From the NCBI RefSeq assembly GCF_019933155.2, contig NZ_CP082944.1, positions 186,001 through 250,000 on the forward strand: a stretch of 64,000 bases of DNA. The letters run 5' to 3'. A program made the position numbers and the translations under genes. Positions 25,110 through 33,153 of this stretch are shown one piece after another (position 1 is the first letter of the stretch; each line of letters starts with the position of its first letter). Origin of the DNA: Metabacillus dongyingensis. Lineage in GTDB: Bacteria > Bacillota > Bacilli > Bacillales > Bacillaceae. The notes under the pieces were generated by a model. It did not search any database. It saw only the letters and a list, made by a program, of their open reading frames with translations, and was not told the origin of the DNA.

Positions 25110-26825
25110 TTAAGTCTGAAATTGCGCTTCATAAAGCCTGCGGTATCCTTTTCCTTCTGCCATCAGTTCATCATGTGAACCCTGTTCAGTAATGCCCTCT
25201 TTATTTACCACAATAATTCTGTCTGCGGTCTTAATCGTTGCGAGCCTGTGAGCGATGACAAGTGTTGTCCTGCCTGCAGACAGCTTTGCCAGAGATTCCT
25301 GAATGGCTTTTTCCGTCTCGGTATCAAGGGCGGAGGTAGCTTCATCAAGTATAAGAATTGGCGGATTCTTAAGGAACATTCTTGCAATGGACAAGCGCTG
25401 CTTTTGTCCGCCGGATAATTTGACGCCGCGCTCTCCAATTACCGTATCAAGCCCGTTTGGAAGAGAAAAAATCAGTTCTTCTAATTGTGCATGTTTCGCT
25501 GCAAGCCTTATGTCATGCTCCGTTGCATCAAGCTTGCCATAAGCAATGTTTTCTCTCATCGTTCCGGAAAAAAGAAACACATCCTGCTGAACAATTCCAA
25601 TTTGCCTCCGCAGAGAGTGAAGAGTCAAGTCGCGGATATCTGTGCCATCAATCATAATCCGGCCTGCGCTCACTTCATAAAATCGGGGAAGAAGACTGCA
25701 TAACGTCGTTTTCCCGGCGCCGGAAGGGCCTACAAATGCAACGGTCTCTCCGGAATGAATCGTTAAATCAATTTCGTTTAATACATTGTCCTCATTCTGA
25801 TAACCAAAGGATACACCTTCATAGCGAATATCCCCGGTTAATGATCCACCGTCAGCTGCACCTGGTTTATCTTCAATGTCGGGTTCTGTATCAATCAATT
25901 CAATATAACGCTTAAAGCCCGCGATTCCTTTCGGATAGCTTTCGATGATGGCGTTGATCTTTTCAATCGGACGGAAAAGAACATTCGTTAACAGGACAAA
26001 GCCTATGAATTCACCGTAGGAAAGCTCATTTTGAATCACGAACCAAGTGCCGCATAGTAAGACAAACAGTGTGACAAGGCGCATAAGGAAGTAGCTGATT
26101 GATAAGTTCATAGCCATAATTTTATAAGCAAGCAGTTTTGATAAACGGAAGCGCAGGTTGTTTTTCTGAAATTGATCTTTCTCAAATCTTTCATTTCCGA
26201 AAGCCTGCACAACGCGAATTCCGCTGACGTTGTTTTCAACACGCGCGCTGAAGTCAGCAACGTCTGTATAGAGCTGATGAATCGCGCCTGTCATTTTATT
26301 ATTAAAGTAAATAGCAAGGAAAAGCAGGAATGGAATGACTAAGAATGTCAGCAGCGCGAGCTTTACATTTATCACAAGCATCACAGAAAAAGCTCCAATT
26401 AACGTCATCACAGCTATAAATAAATCTTCTGGACCGTGATGGGCAAGTTCGCCGATTTCCATTAAATCATTTGTAAGGCGTGAAATTAAATGACCGGTTT
26501 TCGTATTATCGAAAAAGCGAAAGGAAAGCTTTTGTATATGCTCAAACAGCTTTTTGCGCATATCGGTTTCTATGTTGATTCCAAGCATGTGCCCCCAGTA
26601 GGTGACAACATATTGAAGAACTGTGTTTAATATGTACAGCAAAAGCAATCCGGCGCATGCCCAGATAATCAGGTTCCAGTCTCCGCTTGGAAGGAGACGG
26701 TCAATAAAGGCATTGACGACAAGCGGGAAGCCGAGCTCGAGCAGTCCGGCGATTACCGCACATGAAAAATCAATCAAAAATAACCCTTTATAAGGGCGGT
26801 AATAGGCGAAAAAACGCTTCAGCAT
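25110..26825 (-). CDS. ABC exporter half-transporter (MsbA/multidrug type)
   Basis: A 571-residue fused membrane plus ATPase subunit that should dimerise. Residues 1 to about 310 carry six transmembrane helices. The ATPase half has Walker A GPSGAGKTT, Q-loop VQQDVFLFSGT, signature LSGGQKQR, Walker B ILILDEATSALD and switch His AHRLAT. It resembles bacillary multidrug/lipid exporters such as YgaD; the substrate cannot be deduced. It is a single gene with no regulator next to it. Confidence 0.9.
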   Translation of the reverse strand: MLKRFFAYYRPYKGLFLIDFSCAVIAGLLELGFPLVVNAFIDRLLPSGDWNLIIWACAGLLLLYILNTVLQYVVTYWGHMLGINIETDMRKKLFEHIQKLSFRFFDNTKTGHLISRLTNDLMEIGELAHHGPEDLFIAVMTLIGAFSVMLVINVKLALLTFLVIPFLLFLAIYFNNKMTGAIHQLYTDVADFSARVENNVSGIRVVQAFGNERFEKDQFQKNNLRFRLSKLLAYKIMAMNLSISYFLMRLVTLFVLLCGTWFVIQNELSYGEFIGFVLLTNVLFRPIEKINAIIESYPKGIAGFKRYIELIDTEPDIEDKPGAADGGSLTGDIRYEGVSFGYQNEDNVLNEIDLTIHSGETVAFVGPSGAGKTTLCSLLPRFYEVSAGRIMIDGTDIRDLTLHSLRRQIGIVQQDVFLFSGTMRENIAYGKLDATEHDIRLAAKHAQLEELIFSLPNGLDTVIGERGVKLSGGQKQRLSIARMFLKNPPILILDEATSALDTETEKAIQESLAKLSAGRTTLVIAHRLATIKTADRIIVVNKEGITEQGSHDELMAEGKGYRRLYEAQFQT

Positions 26826-26920
26826 GAGACCACTCTTTTCTTTACCATTTTCTATGATAAGTATAGCGACTGGCGCACTGTAAAAACAATGAAATTTTTA
26901 CCGTATAGCATCGGGTCTTA

Positions 26921-26938
26921 ATTAAACGTTTGTTTAAT
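26921..26938. promoter_or_regulatory. Palindrome in the divergent intergenic region
   Basis: ATTAAAC-gttt-GTTTAAT with perfect seven-base arms, between the ABC exporter and the SigB promoter of the next gene. It could be an operator for either; no regulator is encoded nearby. Confidence 0.35.
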
Positions 26939-26951
26939 AAATATAAAAAGG

Positions 26952-26976
26952 GTTTAAGTAGTGGTTTGCAGGGTAT
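26952..26976 (+). promoter_or_regulatory. SigB-type promoter of the YqcI/YcgG gene
   Basis: GTTTAA (26952-26957), 13-base spacer, GGGTAT (26971-26976), matching the general stress sigma-B consensus exactly in both hexamers. The start codon is 48 bp downstream. Confidence 0.75.
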
Positions 26977-27023
26977 TTAATGAAGTATGAACACTTTCTC
27001 GCAATCTTTCAAGGAGTGAAAAG

Positions 27024-27764
27024 ATGATAACTAAATCTAAATACCTTTTAGAAAAAGAAGATATGACAAACCCTGAACTTGTCCCTGAATGGGTCATTCG
27101 GGAGTATAAAAATTTTCATAATGTAGTAACAGATAAAACCTTTCCATGCTATTTCGGGATGGCAGCCGAAAAAAAAGGAGAGCTCAGATACGCATATGTT
27201 TCAAAGGAAGACTGGTCAAATCTTCCTGAGGCTCTGATTGCTTTCAAGCAATTATTTGATGATGCGAAAAGACTGATCCGCCACGGATTATTTGTTTTCG
27301 TCGAACCGGAAGAAGATGAAAAATCCATTCCTTATTACCGGGAGTACTTCTGGAACATTCTTCAATATCTTCATGACAATGACAAGGAGCCATGGCCTGA
27401 GGATTATCCTCATGATCCGGATCATCATCTTTGGGCGTTTTCTTTCGCAAATGAGCCGTACTTTGTTTTCGGAAACGCTCCAGCATATAAACAGCGGAAA
27501 ACGAGAGATCTGGGGAACAGCTTAGTGCTTGGCTTTCAGCCCCGCCGCATCTTTGAAGGGTTAGAAGGCACATCAGAAGGCGGAAGTATGTCCCGTGAAA
27601 AGGTGAGAGAGCGCGTTGAGAAGTGGGATCAGCTTCCAAAGCATCCGAACATCAGCCATTACGGAGATCCTGAACACAGAGAGTGGAAGCAATATTTTAT
27701 CGGGGATGACATTGAGCCTATCCAGGGTAAATGTCCATTCCATCATGGAGATGTGAAAAATTAA
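27024..27764 (+). CDS. YqcI/YcgG family protein (GntA-like heme protein family)
   Basis: A 246-residue soluble protein of the YqcI/YcgG family. Visible landmarks are FPCYFGMAAEKKGELRYAYV, DPDHHLWAFSFANEPYFVFGNAPAY, NSLVLGFQPRRIFEG and the C-terminal GKCPFHHG. A member of the family, GntA, is a heme-dependent N-hydroxylase in guanitoxin synthesis, so a heme-dependent oxidative role is possible but unproven for this one. The site AAGGAGTG precedes ATG 27024. The SigB promoter implies general stress induction. A terminator follows directly. Confidence 0.85.
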   Translation: MITKSKYLLEKEDMTNPELVPEWVIREYKNFHNVVTDKTFPCYFGMAAEKKGELRYAYVSKEDWSNLPEALIAFKQLFDDAKRLIRHGLFVFVEPEEDEKSIPYYREYFWNILQYLHDNDKEPWPEDYPHDPDHHLWAFSFANEPYFVFGNAPAYKQRKTRDLGNSLVLGFQPRRIFEGLEGTSEGGSMSREKVRERVEKWDQLPKHPNISHYGDPEHREWKQYFIGDDIEPIQGKCPFHHGDVKN

Positions 27765-27767
27765 GAC

Positions 27768-27796
27768 AGCTGCTTGGTGATCAAGCAGCTTTTTTG
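27768..27796 (+). terminator. Terminator of the YqcI/YcgG gene
   Basis: Stem AGCTGCTT / AAGCAGCT with a seven-base loop and a T run. Confidence 0.85.
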
Positions 27797-28029
27797 TATG
27801 CACATATAGAAAGGGGAAGCGGCTAATCCTTGGCAAAAACAAATCCGGCAAAAAATGCTTTTTTATCATGCCGGCCAGTAAATGATCAGAAGGGCAAAAG
27901 CATTACGCTATAAAAATATTGAAAATGGCTAATGAAAATCTAAAAACGGCTAGAAAAAATAGAATGATCACTAATAAAGTTTTGGTTTTCGGTAATCACC
28001 TTGTTTTTTATGCATGCGCTTATTTACGC

Positions 28030-29277
28030 TTATTTATAATTCTTAATATCTTTTAAAAGCACCCAGCAGATAATCCCGACTGCAAATAGCGACAGTCCGC
28101 AAATAAAGAGGACCCGTCCTCCGCCAAATGCATCTGTAAAAAAGGAAGCGAATGCTAATCCTGCAGGGGGCAGAACACTTGTGAGCGCACCAATCATTCC
28201 GAACACTCTTCCCTGCAGCTCGCTTGTAACTTCTAATCGAAGGATAACATTCACAAGCAGTGTACAAAAAGAAAACATGAAACCAACCAATAGAATAAGC
28301 GGGATGCTCCATGCCGCGGAGTTTATCTCTCCAAGCAGCATGTAAAGCGGTCCAAGTCCTATCATGCTGCCGATAATGAGGACACCCCGGCGCACCAGTT
28401 TTTCCCCTAAAAACATAATGAGTCCGGCACCTGCCATGTATCCAAGAGGAATGCTAGCTTCAATCAGTCCAAATTCTATTGGACTTGCCCTCCATTCTTT
28501 GATTGCCATAACCTGAATAATCATAAGCGTAGTTGTGAAAAACAAGATAAGGGTAGGAGAGAGAATGGTAATGGCTCTTGCAAACGGCTCTTTCCATATA
28601 TAAGTGAAACCTGTCATAAAATCCTGCTTGAACGTAGTTTTAGCTGCAAACGCTGCCCGATGTTCAGGGAAATCCTTTACGATGACGACAAGAATAACGG
28701 ATAAAAGAAACATAAACGCATCAATTAAGATAGCAGTGACACCCCCAAAAGCGGCCACGATGACTCCGCCTGCTGCAAATCCCAGAGTTCTTGCAATATT
28801 ATCTGCAAGACTCATAGCTCCTGTGGCGGTTTGGATGTTTTCTTTCCCGACTACATCAATAAGGGAAGCGTTAAAAGCAGGTCCTTTAAATAACCCTGAT
28901 AAAGCAGTTAAAGCGGTTAAAAGAATGATGACCCAAAAAGGAGGATGCACATAAATCGCAGCTGCAAGCCCGATTACAAGCACGCTCCGGATTAAATCCG
29001 AAATCCACATCATTTTTTTCCGGTTCATCCGGTCTGCTGCTGTCCCTGCAATGGAAGCAAAACAGGAGCTGATGAGAAGATGAGTAATTAATATCGCTGA
29101 CATCAAAGTCGCGCTGTCATACGTCTTCAATATCCAAATATTCAAGGCAATTGTGTGAAAGGTGCCTCCGAATATGGAGAGAGTATATGCAGCAAAAAGA
29201 GATAAAAATGTACGGTTGCGCCACAAGCCGAGCCGCTTAATACCTGATTCTACCTGAACGGACTGAGGACTTTCCAA
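28030..29277 (-). CDS. MFS efflux transporter
   Basis: A polytopic protein of about 415 residues with twelve hydrophobic segments of the major facilitator superfamily, close to the MFS_3/enterobactin-exporter-like group. The loop 2-3 region reads AGTAADRMNRKKMMWISDLIRS, and N-terminal motifs such as FGGTFHTIALNIW are typical of macrolide or multidrug pumps. The substrate is unknown. I chose TTG 29277, nine bases after AAAGGGG; an in-frame TTG at 29286 touches that site. The promoter region holds two copies of a CTTAA(A/T)CGTTTAAG operator. Transcription is opposite to the methyltransferase gene. Confidence 0.87.
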   Translation of the reverse strand: MESPQSVQVESGIKRLGLWRNRTFLSLFAAYTLSIFGGTFHTIALNIWILKTYDSATLMSAILITHLLISSCFASIAGTAADRMNRKKMMWISDLIRSVLVIGLAAAIYVHPPFWVIILLTALTALSGLFKGPAFNASLIDVVGKENIQTATGAMSLADNIARTLGFAAGGVIVAAFGGVTAILIDAFMFLLSVILVVIVKDFPEHRAAFAAKTTFKQDFMTGFTYIWKEPFARAITILSPTLILFFTTTLMIIQVMAIKEWRASPIEFGLIEASIPLGYMAGAGLIMFLGEKLVRRGVLIIGSMIGLGPLYMLLGEINSAAWSIPLILLVGFMFSFCTLLVNVILRLEVTSELQGRVFGMIGALTSVLPPAGLAFASFFTDAFGGGRVLFICGLSLFAVGIICWVLLKDIKNYK

Positions 29278-29294
29278 GGTTGTCAACCCCTTTA

Positions 29295-29308
29295 CTTAAT
29301 CGTTTAAG
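29295..29308 (-). promoter_or_regulatory. Second operator copy ahead of the MFS gene
   Basis: CTTAATCGTTTAAG, differing by one base from the palindrome at 29352-29365 and close to the ribosome binding site. Confidence 0.5.
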
Positions 29309-29351
29309 CAAATACAGCAATATGCAAAACATCGTGCAATATGCGAAATCA

Positions 29352-29397
29352 CTTAAACGTTTAAGTTAAGTTTACGTTCAACCCGCATACATGTCAA
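29352..29397 (-). promoter_or_regulatory. Promoter and operator of the MFS gene
   Basis: Minus strand TTGACA (29397-29392), 17-base spacer, TAAACT (29374-29369), then the perfect palindrome CTTAAACGTTTAAG at 29352-29365 at the expected start site. Confidence 0.7.
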
Positions 29398-29485
29398 TAC
29401 AGCAATTTATCTTTCCGATGTAGTTTAACAAGCTGTGTTTGGTGATAAAGATAAGAAATAGACGAATCCGTAAGAGGTGACAGAT

Positions 29486-30106
29486 ATGTTTTCAGCATTT
29501 ACGAAAAATTTCAGCAAGCCTAAAGGATTTTTTGGTATCATCGCCGGCAGGATTATGGCACTTGAAAACCAGACGATAAACAAATGGACCATTTCAAAAT
29601 TGCGCATTAGACCAGGTGATCATATTTTAGAAATTGGATTTGGCCCAGGTTACAGCATGGGACACATGCTTAAGAATTACCGCAGCATTAAGATTGATGG
29701 TGTTGATGTATCAGAAACAATGAAAGAACAGGCAGAAAAGCATTTCGAATCTGAAATTGCAGAAGGGAGAGTAAAGCTCATGACAGCTGATGCAGAGAAG
29801 GTTGAATTACGGCAGCGTTCCTACGATAAAATCCTTTCCGTTAATAACTATACAATTTGGAACGATCCCCGTGCAGGACTCGAAAACATTACAAAATCCT
29901 TAAAACCTGGCGGAGCAATCGCCATTACCATGCAGCCAAGAGAAGAGGATGCAAGCGCTGAAAAGACAAGAATGTTCGGCCGGCAGATACACGATGACAT
30001 GCTTGCATGCGGATATGAAAACATAAAAGTATCATATAAAAAAGTCCGTCCTGAACTTACAGTTTGCGTAACCGCCAGAAAAAAAGACGATGCAGGATTA
30101 AGATAA
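29486..30106 (+). CDS. Class I SAM-dependent methyltransferase
   Basis: A 206-residue methyltransferase of the Methyltransf_11/25 type. The SAM-binding motif I is ILEIGFGPGYSM, followed by GVDVSETM (acidic loop), LMTADAEK and the post-core segment LKPGGAIAITMQPRE. The N-terminal FSKPKGFFGIIAGRIMALEN resembles small-molecule or phospholipid methyltransferases. The substrate is unknown. I chose ATG 29486, six bases after AGAGGTG; a GTG at 29477 is part of that site. It is divergent from the MFS gene across a 200-bp region. Confidence 0.85.
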   Translation: MFSAFTKNFSKPKGFFGIIAGRIMALENQTINKWTISKLRIRPGDHILEIGFGPGYSMGHMLKNYRSIKIDGVDVSETMKEQAEKHFESEIAEGRVKLMTADAEKVELRQRSYDKILSVNNYTIWNDPRAGLENITKSLKPGGAIAITMQPREEDASAEKTRMFGRQIHDDMLACGYENIKVSYKKVRPELTVCVTARKKDDAGLR

Positions 30107-30164
30107 ATTAAAGATACGGTTTCCTTCATCCTTGTTATAATTAAAAAGGAAAAATAAGGATCGT

Positions 30165-30293
30165 ATGATAAACCGCAATAATTATGGCGATTTGCTATGT
30201 TTTTGCGGAAACTACATCAGAAGATTAGGCAGTATCCTCGGTTTGGCGTCTGCTTATACCTGGAACAGTAAAAAAAGGAGTGAAATAAAATGA
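30165..30293 (+). CDS. Possible 42-codon leader ORF upstream of the cupin gene
   Basis: ATG 30165 is preceded by AAGGATCGT and, further up, a TATAAT-like box. The frame runs to a TGA at 30291-30293 that overlaps the cupin start as ATGA. The product contains LCFCGNY and is otherwise unremarkable. The sequence also contains CCGCAA / TTGCGG that could pair as an RNA hairpin, so the conserved thing may be the leader rather than the peptide. Low certainty. Confidence 0.25.
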   Translation: MINRNNYGDLLCFCGNYIRRLGSILGLASAYTWNSKKRSEIK

Positions 30294-30778
30294 AACTGAA
30301 AACATTCTTGTTCAAAGACGACGGCAGTATTCCAAATAATCCTAATTTGCCGCTTCTCGTTTACGAAGGAGCCTTTACTTCAACGGAACAATTCGAGTAC
30401 ACGATTCTTGAGCACGGCTGGTCGGGAACATGGGTAGATGGTGTTTATGACTATCATCATTATCACAGCACCTCTCATGAAGTTTTAGGAGTTGTAAGCG
30501 GTAAGGCAAAAATCCTTTTCGGAGGGGAAAACGGAACAGCCGTTGCTGTTCAACAAGGGGATGTCGCAGTCATTCCTGCAGGCGTTGGACATAAATGCAT
30601 AGAAAAAAGCTCAGATTTCAAAGTGATGGGAGCCTATCCAGATCAACAGGAAATGGATATGTGCACGGGAAAGAAAGAAGAGCGTCCAAAGGCGTTGAAG
30701 CATATTCAAAACGTGCCATTGCCTGAAAATGATCCTTTATTGGGCAAAGGCGGACCTATGTTTGATTATTGGAAGTAA
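30290..30778 (+). CDS. Cupin domain protein (YjlB-like)
   Basis: A 162-residue single-domain cupin. The barrel motifs are HHYHSTSHEVLGVVSG (metal-binding histidines and Glu) and GDVAVIPAGVGHKCI (second His). It resembles B. subtilis YjlB in length and in its tail (NDPLLGKGGPMFDYWK). The substrate is unknown; dioxygenase, isomerase or sugar-binding roles occur in cupins. The site AAAGGAGTG is strong. It has its own terminator. Confidence 0.87.
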   Translation: MKLKTFLFKDDGSIPNNPNLPLLVYEGAFTSTEQFEYTILEHGWSGTWVDGVYDYHHYHSTSHEVLGVVSGKAKILFGGENGTAVAVQQGDVAVIPAGVGHKCIEKSSDFKVMGAYPDQQEMDMCTGKKEERPKALKHIQNVPLPENDPLLGKGGPMFDYWK

Positions 30779-30800
30779 AGCAGGCGGCTGCCTGCTTTTA
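30777..30800 (+). terminator. Terminator of the cupin gene
   Basis: Stem AAAGCAGGC / GCCTGCTTT with a four-base loop. Confidence 0.8.
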
Positions 30801-30837
30801 TGCACAAAAATAGGCAGCGAAACTGATTCCATATAAA

Positions 30838-30890
30838 TTGACATCAAATCGTTTCATTGTGTATTATATGTTTATGAGATTAAACATATA
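30838..30890 (+). promoter_or_regulatory. Promoter with perfect palindromic operator ahead of the aldehyde dehydrogenase
   Basis: TTGACA (30838-30843), 18-base spacer, TATTAT (30862-30867). Overlapping the -10, TATATGTTTA and TAAACATATA (30865-30890) form a perfect ten-base-arm inverted repeat with six bases between. A repressor bound here would cover the start site. Confidence 0.6.
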
Positions 30891-30916
30891 AACACTTTAA
30901 AAGGTGGATAAAATCA

Positions 30917-32296
30917 ATGAATACTCATGAACAAATCCAAGCTCTTCTCTCTCATCAAAGAGCTTACTTTTTAAAAGGAAACACAAGAAGCGTTCAGGGA
31001 AGACATGATCGGCTCGAAAAGCTTCGTCTTTTTATAAAGAAAAATGAACGTGCGATCATGGATGCATTGAAAAAGGATTTAAACAAATCCGAGTTTGAAG
31101 CCTATTCAACAGAGATCGGAATCCTCCTTGAGGAAATATCCTTTTCACAAAAGAATCTACAAAAATGGGCTGCTCCTAAAAAGGTAAAAACAGCAATGAC
31201 CCACATCGGTACAACCGGGAAAATTGTTCCGGAGCCTTTTGGAACCGCGCTGATTATCGCACCTTGGAATTATCCGTTTCAGCTGGCATTATCGCCTTTA
31301 ATCGGAGCGATTGCCGCAGGAAACACAGCGGTTTTAAAACCATCTGAATTTGCACCAAACGTGTCTAAGCTTTTGAAAGAGCTTGTAGAAGAAACCTTTC
31401 CCTCAGAGCTTGTCGTCGTGATTGAAGGAGGAATTGAAACGAATCAAGTGCTGCTCGCCCAGAAATTTGATGTAATTTTCTTTACGGGAAGTGTGCCGGT
31501 CGGGAAAATCGTTATGGAGGCAGCATCCAAGCACCTTACTCCCGTTATCTTGGAGCTTGGCGGAAAAAGCCCGTGTATTGTCCACAAAGATGCTGACTTA
31601 CAGCTCTCTGCAAAAAGAATTGCATTCGGAAAGTTTACAAATGCGGGTCAAACCTGTATCGCCCCAGATTATCTGCTTATTCACAGCGCAGTAAAGAAAG
31701 AATTTTTATCCTTGCTACAAGCTGAAATAACGGAAATGTTCAGTGAAAACCCGCTTTTAAATGAAAATTACAGCAGAATGATCAGTGAGAAGCATTTCGA
31801 CCGCTTAACGGAATTTTTCTCAGATGGAAAGGCTATTTTTGGCGGAAAAGCCGATCGTGAATCTTTAAAAATTGCTCCAACAATTTTAGATGAGGTAAAT
31901 GTGGATGCTGCTGTTATGCAGGAAGAGATCTTCGGTCCGGTTTTTCCGGTTATGGAATATACCGATTTAGATCAGGCCATTACTTTTATTCAAGATCGCC
32001 CTAAACCACTGGCGCTCTACTTATTTACTTCAAGTAAACAGACTGAGCAGCAGATTATTGGACAGGTTTCCTTTGGCGGAGGGTGCATAAACGATACACT
32101 GATGCATATTGCCACACCGCATCTTCCGTTTGGCGGAGTGGGGGAAAGCGGAATGGGCAATTATCATGGCAAGTACAGCTTTGAAGCCTTTACACATTAC
32201 AAAAGTGTTCTTCACCAAACAACAAGATTTGATTTCAGTTTCAGATATCCTCATGCAAAAAATGGGCTGAAATTAATAAGGAAATTGCTTAAATAA
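30917..32296 (+). CDS. Aldehyde dehydrogenase (YwdH-like)
   Basis: A 459-residue NAD(P)-dependent aldehyde dehydrogenase of the class 3/fatty aldehyde type. Signatures are IIAPWNYPFQLALSPLIGAIAAGN, FTGSVPVGKIV, the general base Glu in LELGGKSPCIV and the nucleophile Cys247 in NAGQTCIAPDY, plus a C-terminal basic and hydrophobic end as in membrane-associated relatives. It is similar to B. subtilis YwdH. It oxidises aldehydes to acids, exact substrate unknown. The ATG follows AAGGTGG. Single gene with a dedicated palindromic operator and terminator. Confidence 0.92.
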   Translation: MNTHEQIQALLSHQRAYFLKGNTRSVQGRHDRLEKLRLFIKKNERAIMDALKKDLNKSEFEAYSTEIGILLEEISFSQKNLQKWAAPKKVKTAMTHIGTTGKIVPEPFGTALIIAPWNYPFQLALSPLIGAIAAGNTAVLKPSEFAPNVSKLLKELVEETFPSELVVVIEGGIETNQVLLAQKFDVIFFTGSVPVGKIVMEAASKHLTPVILELGGKSPCIVHKDADLQLSAKRIAFGKFTNAGQTCIAPDYLLIHSAVKKEFLSLLQAEITEMFSENPLLNENYSRMISEKHFDRLTEFFSDGKAIFGGKADRESLKIAPTILDEVNVDAAVMQEEIFGPVFPVMEYTDLDQAITFIQDRPKPLALYLFTSSKQTEQQIIGQVSFGGGCINDTLMHIATPHLPFGGVGESGMGNYHGKYSFEAFTHYKSVLHQTTRFDFSFRYPHAKNGLKLIRKLLK

Positions 32297-32300
32297 AGGA

Positions 32301-32337
32301 AAGCAGCGAACTGTACAAAAGTTCGCTGCTTTTTTTA
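32301..32337 (+). terminator. Terminator of the aldehyde dehydrogenase gene
   Basis: Stem AAGCAGCGAAC / GTTCGCTGCTT, nine-base loop and T run. Confidence 0.88.
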
Positions 32338-32344
32338 ACAAAAA

Positions 32345-32407
32345 AGTGATTACTCACTTTACAAAACAATTATTATCGAATACAGTATAAATGAGTGATT
32401 ACTCACT
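32345..32407 (+). promoter_or_regulatory. Promoter flanked by twin TetR-type operators
   Basis: The 14-mer AGTGATTACTCACT occurs at 32345-32358 and again at 32394-32407, exactly 49 bp apart. Between them are TTTACA (32358-32363), a 17-base spacer and TACAGT (32381-32386). The TetR protein at 34223, encoded at the end of the operon, is the obvious candidate binder. Confidence 0.75.
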
Positions 32408-32427
32408 TTTATTTAGGAGGCGTTTAA

Positions 32428-33153
32428 ATGAATGAAATGAGCATCGTACTCCAATCTGTTTCAAAATCATTTGGCAAAAAAGAAGTAATAAAAGATGTTT
32501 CATTTTCAGTAGGCAAGGGGGAAATCTTTGGCCTGCTCGGACCTTCAGGGTCAGGAAAAACAACCTTAATTAAAATGATAGTTGGAATTGAGGAAGCAAG
32601 CATCGGGGATGCGAACGTTTTAGGTGTAAAAATGCCGGACTTAAAATCGCTGCAAAAAATCGGATTTATGGCGCAGTCAGACGCTCTTTACGGAGAGCTT
32701 ACCGGAAAAGAAAATATAGCTTTTTTCGCAGCTCTCAGCGGTTTAAAAGGAAAGAAGAAAAAAGAGAGAATTCAGTATGTAATGGATCTTGTTAACCTTT
32801 CTGAGCACGCATCGAAACGGACAGGAGATTATTCAGGGGGAATGAAGCGACGCCTTTCGCTAGCGATCGCCATGCTTCATGAGCCGCAAATCCTAGTGCT
32901 TGATGAGCCGACGGTGGGAATCGACCCAATCCTGCGCCAGTCAATTTGGGAGGAGCTTGAGAACATCAGGCGTACTGGAACGACGATTATTGTCACAACG
33001 CATGTGATGGATGAAGCTGAAAAATGTGACAGGATTGGTTTCATTCGCGAAGGAGTCCTGATCGCTTCGGGAACTCCAGAACAGTTGAAATCAGAAACAA
33101 TGTCACACTCCATTGAAGAAGCATTTTTAGCATATGGGGGTGCTAAACAATGA
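32428..33153 (+). CDS. ABC transporter ATP-binding protein (ABC-2 efflux system)
   Basis: A 241-residue ATPase: Walker A GPSGSGKTT, Q-loop FMAQSDALYGEL, signature YSGGMKRR, Walker B ILVLDEPTVGIDP, switch His TTHVMDEA. It energises the permease encoded next, with which it overlaps by four bases (ATGA). The family exports drugs, antibiotics or lipids. The start follows AGGAGGCG. First gene of a three-gene TetR-controlled operon. Confidence 0.92.
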   Translation: MNEMSIVLQSVSKSFGKKEVIKDVSFSVGKGEIFGLLGPSGSGKTTLIKMIVGIEEASIGDANVLGVKMPDLKSLQKIGFMAQSDALYGELTGKENIAFFAALSGLKGKKKKERIQYVMDLVNLSEHASKRTGDYSGGMKRRLSLAIAMLHEPQILVLDEPTVGIDPILRQSIWEELENIRRTGTTIIVTTHVMDEAEKCDRIGFIREGVLIASGTPEQLKSETMSHSIEEAFLAYGGAKQ

